Assembly: GCA_021234155.1 (NCBI GenBank)
Contig: JAJEKV010000003.1
Location: 13,013,819-13,077,818, forward strand
Direction of reading: 5' to 3'
Length of the DNA: 64,000 nt
From: Isoetes taiwanensis
Taxonomy: Eukaryota > Streptophyta > Lycopodiopsida > Isoetales > Isoetaceae
A model generated the notes under the pieces. It worked only from the letters and a program-made list of their open reading frames with translations, had not been told where the DNA came from and searched no databases. Both the position numbers and the translations under genes were made by a program. Shown piece by piece: positions 23,241-35,154 of the stretch (its first letter is position 1; the number at the start of each line of letters is the position of its first letter).

Positions 23241-26200
23241 CAAGGTATGAGCTTTAATGCAAAATCTTGCAGGGATGCATTTGTATCTCGGATGGATTTG
23301 TATCTCTAAACATAGTGGTATTTTTAAAGAATGTGAAACTTCATTAGCAACTTAAAAAATTTGTGCTTTACCATTTGCAGACAAGTTGAACCATTAAAGG
23401 ATTGGCGTAACACACCACCAAGAATCTTCCATGGGTCTAGGCTTCGGTTTAGGATTATCAATTAGGGTTTATGATTCGAGGGATAATTAAGATTACATAT
23501 GGAATATATAAAACCCTTAAACTCATGAGAACATCTAAACATTAAATCCTGAGCAAATTGCCAACTATTATCATGAGCAATGCTCCAACTATTATCAAAT
23601 ATGAAATGTACATTGCCTTCCTTCATATATAGCTCTACAGTTTGCAGAAATGTTTGATGTCCTTGGATACATGGGGTGGACACGTGGGATTTATGAATGC
23701 TATTGTTTATGGTTTCAAACCTATAGGTTTACGGGTTAGGATTTGCTAGGGTTTTGTTCACGTTTTAACCTCTAATAGATCTTCCATATTCCTTGAAAAA
23801 CATTGTGCTTGCATAAATCATTTGTTCAATAAACAAGCCTAGGGAATATTAAGACATCACAAAAACAAAGTCCTCATATTTAAGTGACTTTGACTTCTTA
23901 TCCTAACCTTGCGTTATATATTGACTTCACCCCATGGTTGGCAATGCTTTGCTGGAGAATATCTTACTGCACTAATCCACATACCACATACAATGATGCA
24001 TGGTTGGCAGTCATGAGTTTATGTTAGAGTGTTGCTTTCCATGTAATTGGCATCCTATATGCAGGATGGAAAAGTCTCTCTGCCCTGAAGCTCCTAATCC
24101 TTCTATCGAGTTTCATATTTATGAGGTGAGTGAAAATTAACTCCATTGTTCAATTTCTAGTGATTTATGCTGTGATGTTGTTGGCAGTCTGCATTTATAA
24201 TTTTCTTTTTGCTCTAGAATAGTTTTGCAATTATCATATTTGATTCGACTGTCATACTGAAGACCATTTTAAAGTGTCATGTTTGTTGTGAAGGTTCTGG
24301 ACATGTGTCTTAAGCCGCAACAACCTCTTAATTGATGTTTTGTCTACTATCATTTGAGTTTCATGAGGTGACAATACATGCACAGTACAGGAAACACGCA
24401 AGTATATATCATTGCCTTGGCACCATCTCGATTTTGCCGCTAGGTACAATGAGTTCTCATCCGTTGTTCCAATCTTGGCAGTCCTCTTTTCCTCCCTCAT
24501 TAATACATACTTAAATACGCGTATTAGGATGAGGGGGGTTTCTCATGCCCGCTCATCCACACCCCATGTATGCATACCTATGGATTCCCTTAAATCCCCG
24601 CCATCTGCTATAAACATGAAGGGTAAAGATCATGACAGCTCATGGGGAGGCATGGATGGGCTGATGCATGGTCATGGATGGAGTCATGATTCATGCTCCT
24701 AAGCCATCAGATGGAAGGGGCAGGGCCAATCCTGGCCGTCTATTTTGGATGGGGAGATGCAGGGGAGGTTTAGGAAGGTGTGAAAATTAGGGCATTTGAT
24801 CTAGAGCGTCAGGCATTAGGGCATTTCATCCTAGCCATTGATTACATTTGGAGAAGCCTTACAGATCCAATGATTTTCCTTTCTAGTTGGCATAGTAATA
24901 AGCAGCCAGACAGATTTTGACGAGGCATAGATGGATTTCAAAGAGGTATTTTTTCTGTCAGTGGATGCTGCCAGAATTGCCAAGTGATAAGTTTTATTTA
25001 GCCACATCTTTATCATGCATGTCTTTCCTTTAGTTGAATCATGCCTGAGTTCTTATAATGTTGGCACTCAAGTGCCGCAGTTGTATTTTGGAGAGCCATA
25101 GTTTTGCCAAGTTGCAAAAACTTGCCATGATAGGAGCAGCCATATTTTGAGGCATTTGTTTTCTCCCAGCCATAGATGTTCTTTAAAAGGTAAGGCTTTT
25201 TATTTCCAGCTTTCTGGGCCGTGATTTTTGGTTTCCCATGTTAAATGCTCCATATTAAATCAATGCTATACTTTGTTTGTTTTTACAAGGAATAGATATT
25301 TGGGTTGCTAGATTTCTTGCTCGACTACATCATATATTTTGGTCCACAGCTTCTGGGCATTTAGAAAATACCCACCCATCATGTACAATCTCATCGACAG
25401 CACAAGCTCCAGGATTCCTCTATATTTCCTAGTACCAAGGACGAGACCTACATTGTATGGTTTAAGAATGATCTTCATTTGGATGACCACCCTGTTCTTG
25501 CAGCTGTAGCCAGTTATGACGTAGTTGTACCAATGTTCATAAGAATATCAATGTAGTATTATAACAGGAAGGTACTTTTTTAAAGAAGAGCGAATCCTCT
25601 TAATCTTGTATAGATATAAATAAAATGCATCCTTCATTACCCTCGTGTGTGGTGACCAACTGAGAAGGCTACCTGACCTCGATGCTACTCATTAATAGTA
25701 ATGTGAAATGTAAATATATACACATGCCGAAGTAATCCTCGGATAGTTTTTTTTCCTTTTTTTTAATTTCTTTTTTAAAAGTAATAGCTGATTTGGTGCA
25801 ATGGGGATAAATGTTAAGCTAGAAAATAGCTATAGTTGGTAGACATCCTAAACATGACTTTGAACATAACATATTTTCTGATTAAGAAATAACTTGGCAG
25901 TTTGCTTCTAACCCTAAAGTTCTTGAGATACTTTTAACGTGAGAAGGGCACATGTAGTGTAGTTTCCCACTGGCAGCATATTTCTTACCATAACTTTTGT
26001 TTCGAAGCTCCGTTTTAGGTGAGATTTAATGCGTTGGAAAGCTCTCTCTGGGTTCTTTCTGATAGTGGATGAAATGATCGTGTTTGGTTAGGTTATCTAG
26101 GTTAAAACAGCCATTTTCCGGCCAGGTTTGGTAGGGTTCCACATTCCACCAGTTCATACATACATGATTTGTGCTATTGGATATTGTTTTGCAATTTGAT

Positions 26201-26936
26201 TTTCACATATTTTGTCCAGATCTTTGGATTAGGGTTTGAAGACTGATTTGGTTTGCCAGTCTCCTAGATTTTGTTACTACAAGATATGGCCCATGTAGAT
26301 TACTGCTTACCCATCTTTATCTAGTTTCTTGTCCACCTATTTTATTCCTTGTCCACTCTTCTATTTCCAGCTCCTCCATTTTGCTTTCGGCCTATCATGA
26401 GTCATGAAATCAAGTGCATGGGCAAGGGAGACCTTAAAGCCAAGAATATGGTAAGAATTCCCCTGAAGGACTCTGAAAGACCATATAATCCACCATTGAA
26501 ATTCAAATGATCTGTTCCAACACTACTATTATGGAGACCTCCATCGAGTTACATTAGGGAGCTGGATACAGCTCTTGGAGCTTGTGATAGAATCAGCAAG
26601 TAATAGTAATGTTTTCACCATCAAAGCTTGTCACAATGCATGTTGATGAGGACAGAATAGACATAGTAGACATGTCCACTCAAACTTTGACTGAGAAGTT
26701 GTTGTGCGCCCCCACTCCTAACACAGATATGCTGCTAGAGGACAACATACACACACAGACCTTAAATCTACGTATTGTTGGCATTGCGGAGATGATTGTT
26801 TGTCCTGCTATAGATGAGGCAGTATGTTTCTTTACCAAGATGATGCATATCCAGGCGAATGCCATTATCTCGGTACAACGGGTTGGAGCAACATGGTTTG
26901 ACCGTCCTTATTACCTCCTAGTCTAGTTCAGAGTGC
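23241..26936. other. No gene recognised
   Basis: 23248-23345 is an inverted copy of 4955-5040. 24062-24124 is bounded by TATGCAG and GTGAGT and could be an exon, but its translation matches nothing I know. 26609-26926 is an open 105-codon frame (starts MFSPSKLVTMHVDEDRIDIV) with no recognised domain, ending just before the LTR at 26937. The rest is AT-rich without supportable features. Confidence 0.45.
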
Positions 26937-28584
26937 TGTGACGCTCCCTGAACATATACGGCACTCCGGACGTATACATACAGGGACTTCCCCCTCCCAT
27001 GGCAATCAGCGCACCATGAGCAGGGCCCTCCGTCTAACTCGGACCATCCATAGAAAGATGCCCGGGTGAAGGACACGGAGGTGTCATTCGGCCCACGCCT
27101 TCAATGGGACTCCTATATCGCGGAAGCGTGAATATAAGGTTAGCACACAGCATAATCATATAATAAATATCCACCACTATGGGTGGCACATCCATCCAAC
27201 TGATGATAATAGAAAAGAAGATGCATCTAATCCTAAGGAAAACACCCTAAACCCCAGGTTCTACCCCGGCTCAGACTCCTGTGAGGATGGACTGACGGCT
27301 CGGTCTCAAGAGATCAGCAGACAGAGGTATAACCTGGCGTTGGCTGGCATAGAACAGTGGCTAGGGTTGTCCACTCCATCCGCCCCTCCTGTGCACACTT
27401 TGCAGATGAGCTGAATCAAGCTATGGCGCCATTGTAGCCTTCCGGAGACGCAATCCCAAGGCATCACCCTTCGGGACTACTCCGGGTTACATCTCCCCGG
27501 TCCGATGAGGCAGGTCAGAGAAGTGTCCCTTCCTAGAGTCGCAGTGAATCCATGGGTGAGCTAGAGAATACGTACCGCATCAGCGACCCCCGCATCCGTG
27601 CCCGACCTACTCCCCTAACTTTATCTTCAAAGTACAGGGTGATCACACAATTGTACCCAGGGAGTGTCAGACCCATACCCGGCCTGTTTCACTGGCCGGC
27701 TATCAGGCCTAGCTCACTGAAGGAGTCCCCGTAGCCTTTTATGCTCAGGCGAGACCCCACCCCACACTTCATCACTACGGCCCCTTATCTGGTGCTTCAA
27801 TCATGCCATAGATTCCACAGCTCGGTGGGATCCTGTGTACAGGCCGCATCTAATGGGAATAATTCTATCTAGGAGCATACTACAATACATGGGCTCAGAG
27901 GTCTCTACCCCCCGTAATCCCCCATCTCCGGAGTGCTAACTAAGCAAAGAACTGCTAAACCATCAACCAAAGCACACATAGAGACTAGAGATAAGAATAC
28001 TCACCATATCAAACAAGGGTTAGCCTAGCAGGTAAACCACGGAGAAAAACAGAGAGAGAACACACCACAGAGAGGCGCTACACTATAGATCAACAAAGAA
28101 GCCTAACAGAGGCGCTAACCTACTAGAATCACAACTAAGCTAACTATGTACTAACCGGAACCATAGCTAGCTCCACTATCCCTCTGGGTCGCCATCCTTC
28201 TGGCTGGAACGGGGTCGAACAACATCTCAGGGTTGGGCAGCATCTCCTCCTCCATCTCCAATTGCCCCAAATCGAATTGGGGCAAATTGGGGTGCAACCC
28301 CCAATTTGGGTGTCCCAAATTGGAAACTCTGCCTTGCCCAATCGATTTGGGCCAGGTGGCGACTTTAGGTTGGTTAATATTAGCTAATTTGGTATTTTAG
28401 CCCTTTTTAATATTAGGTTAAGCCCTAAATTCGAATTAGGGTTTTAGGTTTGGTTTCCACTTTAATAATGAATTGTTAACATAGCTAACCTTAGCTTATG
28501 AATAATTAATGTGCCATTAATTATTCATAATGACGTGTCATGTATTTATACTCAAAAAGGCGTATAAATATGTGGAACGTCACA
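26937..28584 (-). mobile_element. Ty3-type LTR, minus strand, complete
   Basis: Read on the minus strand it starts TGTGACGTTCC (28584) and ends GGGAGCGTCACA (26937), about 1.65 kb, with inverted TGTGACG/CGTCACA tips. The bases just outside the 28584 end, read on the minus strand, are AAGGTGGGGAGAA, a typical polypurine tract, so this is a 3' LTR. The CTCCTGTGCACACTTTGC block is at about 27388. It is the same family as the plus-strand LTR ending at 57211. A matching 5-bp target duplication is not evident. Confidence 0.82.
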
Positions 28585-28600
28585 TTCTCCCCACCTTAAA
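28585..28600 (-). other. Polypurine tract of the LTR element
   Basis: Minus strand reads TTTAAGGTGGGGAGAA directly before the LTR TGTGACG. This is the plus-strand primer site of Ty3-type elements. Confidence 0.65.
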
Positions 28601-30846
28601 AATGATGCTATCCTCAGCATCAAGACTAGTCTTGTTCCAGGGCAACACATCGTACATTGGAAGGAAATCTCCCCTCCTTAAAGAGATAGCGTGAGATTAT
28701 AAGTGACACAGACTTTGTCATGTTTAAAGTGATTAAGTTTAAAATGGCTTGTAATGTGCAATGTATAACTCGGGGATATAAAAGGTAGAGGTATAGGTCA
28801 GACATGATCACCGTTTAGGACCGTCAAAAGTGAACAGTCAAGATTTGTGAAAGTCTCATTGTTTCATTCGTGGTGACGAGTTCAGAGTTTATCTAATTTA
28901 GAAATCATTCTTTCTATACATACGTGTAACTGATTATATATTATAGACAGGTATAGATATAAGCAAGTTCTATTTGCCCTTATATTATAATACGGAGTTA
29001 TTAATCTCGCACTGTTTAGTAGAAAGCCATTCTAATCATATTAAATTCTGTGTATATGTGTATTAATGTTCCTATCCTCAGTGTTTAACAGGCCCTTCAC
29101 AGTTAAACTTACCCTTTAATACAATTATATATTGTACTGTATCGGACAGTTTTACCTATATACTTTAATATTAAGTACAGATAGTTGTTCTTCATGATTT
29201 ATTATTCATATCCTTGTTATAACCTAATCTAAGTCTCGTTATTCCCTCAGAAGTTTGTGTAAGACATACATATTTATCTCCTTCTATTATATTTGATTAT
29301 GTGTTTAAATAGCTTGCTCCTTTCGATTATCTTTAATGTTTCCACACTCACATTCTCTATCTTTAGCATAGATTACAGTCACATGAGGACACATATTAAT
29401 TCATTGGTTATGTTTATACATTTACCAGACGTCCCGATATTCTTACATCTGAATTACTTATTTATTTTATTGCTATTTTCGTAAATTTATCACACATACA
29501 GACACTCTTATATTTACAGGGCACAGGTACAACTAATTGATACCACTATCCGGCAGTGCTATGGCTATGCAATCGTCCTGTATCACAGAAGGCCAGTTGT
29601 GACTATGGTGTGCACGGCGAAAGCATCGAAACCATGCCTGGTCTGTCCTGAGCCTGTTATATAGTGATGACTGAGCAGGTCCTGGGCTCTTACTTGAAGT
29701 AGAAGTGCTGAATGTTGGGAATAAGGAGTGTTAAGGTTTCCCTATTTTGGATGCATTAGAGTTTTTTTGAGGTCAAATAAGGGCCCTTACTCGATGCCAC
29801 GTCAAAAAGCTCGCGGCCAATGGGGAGCCGAGCTTGTACAGAACTTTTTTACCGAACCTTGGTTTCGCCTTTCCAAGTGTCAACTGCACGTAGCTTCGGT
29901 AATATCCGGTACTCGTAGCCGGTGTCGACATTACACGCGGCAATTATGACCGTTAGCTCCCGCCCTCAATTCCGCCGGGTGTTTTCCTCGGCAGAGTTTG
30001 CTGAAGATCGATTGCCAGCGCCAAAGGGAGCTTCGGTTTACTTTCGAACCGCCTTTCGACCGATCTGCCCAAAGGGAGTTTAGACCCACGTAAAAACTTC
30101 GATCAAGGTAAAATCGGCGTAGCCTTTCCTAGTATTTCGATTCCGCTCCACATTCTGATTTGAATTCGCGGACTAGATGGCTATAAGCTCTATCACGGTC
30201 GGAAATGAGTTTGAAAGCCGTGGTGTCGACCGGGAGCTTTGTTACACTCCAACCCTTTGCAATGCGCGAGGTGAATGGCGAGTCAAAAGATGCAAGAGAA
30301 ATGATGTTTTACGCACATTGGAAGGCTTTGGTGGTCGGATTTCGATCGAGGCAAAGAGATATTTGTACAAGTAAGGCATGTATACACTCCAACAGATATG
30401 GCAAAAGAAAAAATAAGCAAGCAACGAACTTTCCCATGGTTAGAAGCAAATTGTGAATATGTACTTCTATGCAATCCATATTCAAATTAGTTCAGTTACT
30501 TATCCACTTTATTCCTATTCTCTCAGGTTTGTGTATATCTGATGTGGAGAACACTGTGTCTTCACACTCGATAAGCAGTGTATTCCATTGCTTTCACCAA
30601 GATATGGGCTGCTTGTTGTTCAAGGTAGCACACCAAAGATGACTCTGAGAAAGGGTATATGGTTCGAGGTATGAATACTCTCCCACGAAGATCCAAGCTA
30701 ACGAAGCTTCCATTGCCCGGCTGTCCGATTTATCTTGGCAGCCTCGGATGCCACTTCTAACTTATTAGCACGGAGTAAGTTGTCGCAGGAAATGTTCACT
30801 TCTGTTCATTGCCATATTCAAGAGCGCCGACAATGTAAAGAAGACC
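28601..30846. other. LTR-element remnant, then AT-rich and CpG-rich stretches
   Basis: 28601-28820 probably continues the decayed minus-strand retrotransposon. 28840-29540 is strongly AT-rich with no ORF signal. 29740-30140 is rich in CpG, unlike most of the window. 30205-30456 is an 83-codon frame without a recognised domain. This marks the left edge of the hairpin-array island, but I cannot place a boundary. Confidence 0.4.
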
Positions 30847-31356
30847 TTGAAGATGTTTACAGTTCAACAGTCTGTGGATAGTTTTTTAGATAGTGTATTT
30901 CTTGAAGGTTGGAGTGCTCAACTTCACGATGGAGCTGAATATGTTGAATGCGGGATAAGTCGAGACACGGTTCGGTTCGAGATATTGCATTCTAAGCAAA
31001 CTCAGTATGTCACTTTTAAGTATAGGAGATGGCGAAATGTCCGTGAAGGAAGAAAAGTACGTCCCGATTCCCTGTCGAACAAGATGACAATGATGGCACT
31101 CATTACATTTGTCATAGACTTGAACATTCATAAGGATAATCAGTTGTTCAAAAGTCTGAGAGCGGAGAGCGAGTGGTCTCTATTTGATGTTCGGCGGCAA
31201 TTAGAGTTTGAGACGAACTTAAATTTCTTCCATTTCATGATAGATGGCGGAAGGTGGGAAAGCCTTGAGAAGAATGCTATAAATTGGGGTCATGCATGCC
31301 ACCCAAAGTCATATCTGTATATGAATCTATCTAATATAAATATAAGTGGTTGTTAA
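30847..31356 (+). CDS. Hypothetical protein, island gene 1 (~169 aa)
   Basis: An uninterrupted frame starting MKMFTVQQSVDSFLDSVFLE and ending in TAA just before the first hairpin array. Two Met codons lie at the start (30847 and 30853). Composition is that of a soluble mixed alpha/beta protein: a basic middle part (KYRRWRNVREGRKVRP near residues 59-74), a helical MTMMALITFVIDLN stretch, and an aromatic C-terminal part (LNFFHFMIDGGRWE). No signal peptide and no motif I can assign. Its neighbour downstream is the 57-nt array (31461-31830), so it fits the gene-array-gene pattern of this island. It has no visible break and could be functional. Confidence 0.5.
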   Translation: MKMFTVQQSVDSFLDSVFLEGWSAQLHDGAEYVECGISRDTVRFEILHSKQTQYVTFKYRRWRNVREGRKVRPDSLSNKMTMMALITFVIDLNIHKDNQLFKSLRAESEWSLFDVRRQLEFETNLNFFHFMIDGGRWESLEKNAINWGHACHPKSYLYMNLSNINISGC

Positions 31357-31460
31357 TTGGAGATCTATTGTATATTAATTGCAAACATTTGCTTTTATTG
31401 GAATATAAGACTTAAAGTAGCCATGTTGCGAAATTATGTACAACTCTGATTGTGGATGTG

Positions 31461-31830
31461 TTTTCACACCGTACTTACGGTGCGAAATTGTGGCTCTCAT
31501 AAAATATGGAAGAGCCTTTTTTCGCACAGTAACCCGCGATCTTGAAAATGTGCATAGCATAAAAAATGAAAGGGGTATTTTCGCACCGTAGCCACGGTGC
31601 GAAATTGTACATACAATAAGATATTGAAGGGTTGTTTTCGCACCGTAGCCACGGTGCGAAAATATGCATAGTATAAAAAATGGAAGCAGTATTTTCGCAC
31701 CGTAGCCACGGTGCGAAATTGTAAATAGAATGAATTATCGAGGTCTTGTTTTCGCACCGTAGCCACGGTGCGAATTTGTGCATATCATAAATTAAGGAAG
31801 TGTTATTTTCGCATCGTTGCCACGTTGTTA
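31461..31830. repeat. 57-nt palindrome array A (7 units)
   Basis: The core CGCACCGT, 4-nt loop (AGCC), ACGGTGCG recurs with core starts at 31465, 31523, 31582, 31639, 31696, 31753 and 31810: spacings 58, 59, then 57 four times. Outer units are degenerate; the middle four are perfect and extend with A/T arms (TTTT...AAA). Spacers of about 29-37 nt are related to each other (ATGCATAGTATAAAAAATGG-like) but not identical. It fills the space between island gene 1 and island gene 2. Confidence 0.95.
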
Positions 31831-31906
31831 GTCTCTCTTGCAAATCAGGCCGCTACAAAGTCGCTCACATTCTAAGTGTCATAAATCGAGGCGCTGCTCC
31901 ACGAGA

Positions 31907-33410
31907 ATGGCAAATAGCGGGTCAGATAAGGCATGGGAGTTGTTTAGCGCATGGTATGACACAATAGTGGAGAAAGAACGGGATTTTCGTCAGAAGCATC
32001 CTGAAGAGTTCGAGGAGGAGCTAGAGGAGCCAGTGGATGCAACCACTGTATATAATAATTTTTGCCTGAGCGTAGACATTATGGCAGAGTGTAACAGGTT
32101 TACTGATGCATATGGCGGCATCCTTCATAGCTTCATGGCTGGAGCTGGTCCTGACGTGAAACCATGTCCTGTGACTGGTTTGCCTTCACTAAGCATGCAA
32201 GCTTTTCTTAAGATGTTTCCGAAACTTGATCAAGACCGAATTAGAAGGTTCTTGAAGAAACTACCTGCAGAACTGTGCAGGCAAGAGGGCAAGGAAAGTT
32301 TTTTCGGCCTAGATACCATGTTCAGCACATACATGATTTACACTAAGCCAAGCAAAGATGCCAGTTCTTCTTCAAGTGCATAGGTCGCTCAAACAGAACG
32401 CCCCGCCTCACCAGTAGAGGAGCCGATAGATCCTGAGGAAGAGAAGCTCGTACTGGAAAATGAGGAGAACGAGGTTGTGGAAGAGGAGGTCTCCGAGAAA
32501 AAAATTGTCTACTTGGGGGCTATCAGTAGTATATCCCATCCATGTAGGTGGGAAACCATAATTGTTGCTGCCGGATATATCTGAAGTGACAGGGTTGAGA
32601 GAAGACGAGATATTGGGCCAGATATATGCGCATGTTGTAGGCCTGGGAGGACTTATAGACTATGAGACTGATGTCCCCAGACAAATGATGGAGGCTGTGA
32701 CTTATGATGGATCCTCAATACCTCCAGAGGATGCATTTGAAATTGTCATGCAGCAAGCTGAAGCAGGGTATGAAGTAGTGAAAGATGTCAAATTTGAAGC
32801 CGCTAGCTCTTCAAACACTGATCCTGTGTTCATAGAACGTGAGCTGTCGAAGTCCTCTTTCAAAATAACAAACCCAGCTGTTGTCGACCGGGACAAGAGA
32901 GAGGTATTTATCTGGTTTCATTTTTTATTTCTTCTTGAATCTGATGTTTCTTTTATGCAGGAGTTATTTATTGATGACTTCTGTGCAAGGCATCAGAGAG
33001 TCACCCTAGGTCGGGACGCCAGTATTGCACATTATATGGGCTACCTTCACAAGGGGGAAATTATTGTGTTTCACAATAAATATAGTCCATCTGGAGTACA
33101 GGAGGTCCTCAAGCTTAAAGCTCTGTCCTTAGCTGGCGTGCCCCTTGCCGCAAACTATGATCGAGTTATAGCAGTAGATAGGGCTATCGCAATGTATGTC
33201 TTCGGGGGCTTCAAAATGTACTCTGTCCTTGCAAATAAAGCAGCTCTAGGCTTGAGTGGAGTGGACAAGGAAACACTTCGCTTGTCCTGTGCACAGAAGG
33301 ACCCCGACATATTGTATCTGTTAGATGTAATTGGGGCTGGAGTAAAGGAAGAGGACTTAGAAGAATTTGATTCGGGTGGCCCTGATGCCAAGAAAAGGAA
33401 ATGTACTTAA
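31907..33410 (+). pseudogene. Island gene 2, long acidic-linker protein, broken
   Basis: The first frame starts at ATG 31907 (MANSGSDKAWELFSAWYDT) and is open to TAG at 32381, then stays open in the same frame through a Glu-rich linker (PVEEPIDPEEEKLVLENEE) to about 32583. There a different frame takes over (LLPDISEVTGLREDEI) and runs to TAA at 33408-33410, ending in a basic nuclear-signal-like AKKRKC. The second frame has no early ATG, so the two parts were most likely one gene of about 500 codons, now split by one nonsense change and one frameshift. A possible 57-nt intron (32904-32960, GAG/GTATTT to TATGCAG/GAG) lies in the second part. No family recognised. An upstream ATG at 31838 lies inside the array edge and is unlikely to be the start. 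Confidence 0.55.
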
Positions 33411-33580
33411 AAAACTTTTGTATTAATATAATGTCTTTTCTATAAATTGTCTTTTCTATAATGTATCAATTGTTTTCATATGACGAAATTGCTTTTGTAT
33501 TAATTAATGTCAGAATTCATTAATTGTTAGAATTCAATGTCAGCAATAAATCCCTGTTAGATGTATATGTTAGGTATTCT

Positions 33581-33715
33581 TTAATGGTGGCTACGGTGCG
33601 AAAAACAGTCGGCGGCATTTTTGGACTGCCCTATTTAAGATCAGTGGCTACGGTGCAAACAGATGTCGGCGATATTTGGGTTTTTAGATTTACACCAAAT
33701 GGCTACTATAAACAT
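33581..33715. repeat. 57-nt palindrome array B (2-3 degenerate units)
   Basis: Right half-palindromes GGCTACGGTGCG occur with inferred core starts at 33581 and 33638, again 57 nt apart. A further decayed unit (CACCAAATGGCTAC) sits near 33692. Left arms are mostly eroded. It lies between island gene 2 and the next ORF. Confidence 0.75.
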
Positions 33716-33793
33716 TTTTTTGTCTAGGGGTTTATGGGATCGGTACAGACAATATTGCTTATTTGAATTTCTTCTCCTTGCTAAAATCCGCTC

Positions 33794-34480
33794 ATGTCCA
33801 TGGAAGGCGCTAGCTCTGAAATCCCACAAAATGAGGCACTTGACCAGCGCCAGAATGTTGAGGAGGTCATTACTAGCAGCGCCGAGACTGCTATTACCAT
33901 CACAGAGGCCGAGACAGTTATTCCCATCACAAGCCAGCAGATGGATGTAGATGAGACTATCCTTCCAGAAGGGTTCGGGCAAAGCCTTGGAAATGTCGTC
34001 GACACTATTAATAATAGTGTGGACGAATATTTCCAAAACCCGAACGTGTTTCCTACTCGGGTCTCCTTGCTGAGCGCCGGTAAGGTTGTTGGGGAAGGAG
34101 TTTGCCGTGAGGCCACTGTCTGCCACAATATTCCAGTTCGAACGGCGTATTGTGGTATCGCTTACATCTTTGAAACCACGGGGGTTTCTACACATGGCAG
34201 TCTTTATTCCAGTTGACCAGGGGGCCATGGTGCCCGATGGCTCTTTGAATCGGGTAACCCCCTCATCTATGGCGTTGGGACCACCAATGCATTCCAAAAT
34301 GTTTGGCGGTGGTGAGGGGGGAACAAGTGCCGGGGGCGGCATATTGTGGAAGTGCAAAGATGACCGGATCACCGTGGTCGGCATGATCGGCCAGGACCAG
34401 GCAAGATCAAGACCACCACGATCGGCATCCGCGGGACTAGCATGCTCGCCGGGGATCAGGTTGATCCGCGGGCGGGCCGC
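33794..34480 (+). pseudogene. Island gene 3, unrecognised, frame-broken
   Basis: A frame starting MSMEGASSEIPQNEALDQRQ is rich in Ser/Thr/Glu for about 50 residues, then has DETILPEGFGQSLGNVVDTI and continues to 34216. Near 34080 a second frame (KEFAVRPLSATIFQFERRIV, later ILWKCKDDRITVVGMIGQD) reads more like coding sequence and runs to 34493. A GCCG/GTAAGG at 34080 could be a splice donor instead of a frameshift. It has high GC and many CpGs. No array separates it from the H3-like start at about 34484, so it could be a tightly packed neighbour or an upstream part of that gene. No family recognised. Confidence 0.4.
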
Positions 34481-34483
34481 CCG

Positions 34484-34554
34484 ATGGTACTAGGAAGCCC
34501 ATTCCCCGTAAGGGAAATCCACCTTGAAAGAAATCGACGGCAAAGCCTCCTAAG
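34484..34554 (+). pseudogene. H3-like gene, 5' tail part, cut off by transposon
   Basis: Just after an ATG at 34484, and one base out of its frame, lies a Lys/Arg/Pro-rich tail: TRKPIPRKGNPP, a TGA stop, then KKSTAKPPK, resembling the N-terminal tail of H3 (TKQTARKSTGGK). The frame of its final CCT AAG codons is the same as that of the CCT AAG beyond the transposon at 41952. It therefore looks like the missing start of the H3-like gene, carrying a nonsense codon and probably a 1-nt indel after the ATG. Confidence 0.55.
34549..34554. repeat. Target-site duplication, left (CCTAAG)
   Basis: CCTAAG here and at 41952-41957 directly abut the ends of the 34555-41951 transposon. The two copies are in the same codon phase of the interrupted histone-like gene. 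Confidence 0.75.
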
Positions 34555-35154
34555 GGTGTTTTTATTGGTGGTGTACAATTCAAAGATGTCGCGACATAGG
34601 GTGATTAACGGGTGCTGACCGTCCTTCATCGTGGCGTTTTTTCGCCCGTCCTTTTTTTTTCGCCGCCAAAATTTCCCAACCTCCTAACGCTCGATCCGTG
34701 AACCAATTCGGGAAGATCGGCCCGATTTGTTGTCCATGTCGGCGATCCACGGTATGTAGTCTGCTTGGATGGTGTTTGGAATTTGGAATTGGCGGGCAAA
34801 TTTCCCAAAGAATGTTTTTGTTTGGGAGAATCACGGTCTTTTTTTCTTTTCGAATTCTTCCTTTGCGGCGAATTGGCGGATCTCTTTTCGTTTGGCCATT
34901 GCAAGGAATGGAGTCTTGTTTGATCCAAACAATCTATTCTCCGGTTTTGCATATCTTCACACCAATTCAAGGAGCTATGTGGTCGTCGGCTTCCAAGATT
35001 GCTCAGCCTATACAACAATCTTTTGTCTATGGGTGGGACTCCATATACTCGACCTATACAACAATCTTTTGTCTATGAATGCCCTCCTCGTAATTAGCTC
35101 TTGACATGCCATGGGAATTTTATTTTGGTTCTTGAATTTACGTTTCCTAATTTG

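Noticed and set aside
24062-24514. Exon pair resembling a lipid-binding (PX-like) gene
   Set aside because: Splice-like borders exist, but neither translation shows a signature I can defend.
31461-31830. CRISPR array
   Set aside because: Geometry is similar (28-nt palindrome, 29-nt spacer), but spacers within an array are copies of each other, there are no cas genes, and the surroundings are eukaryotic nuclear DNA.
31475-31843. 122-codon minus-strand gene in array A
   Set aside because: It is only a translation of the 57-nt repeat; the open frame follows from the period being a multiple of three.
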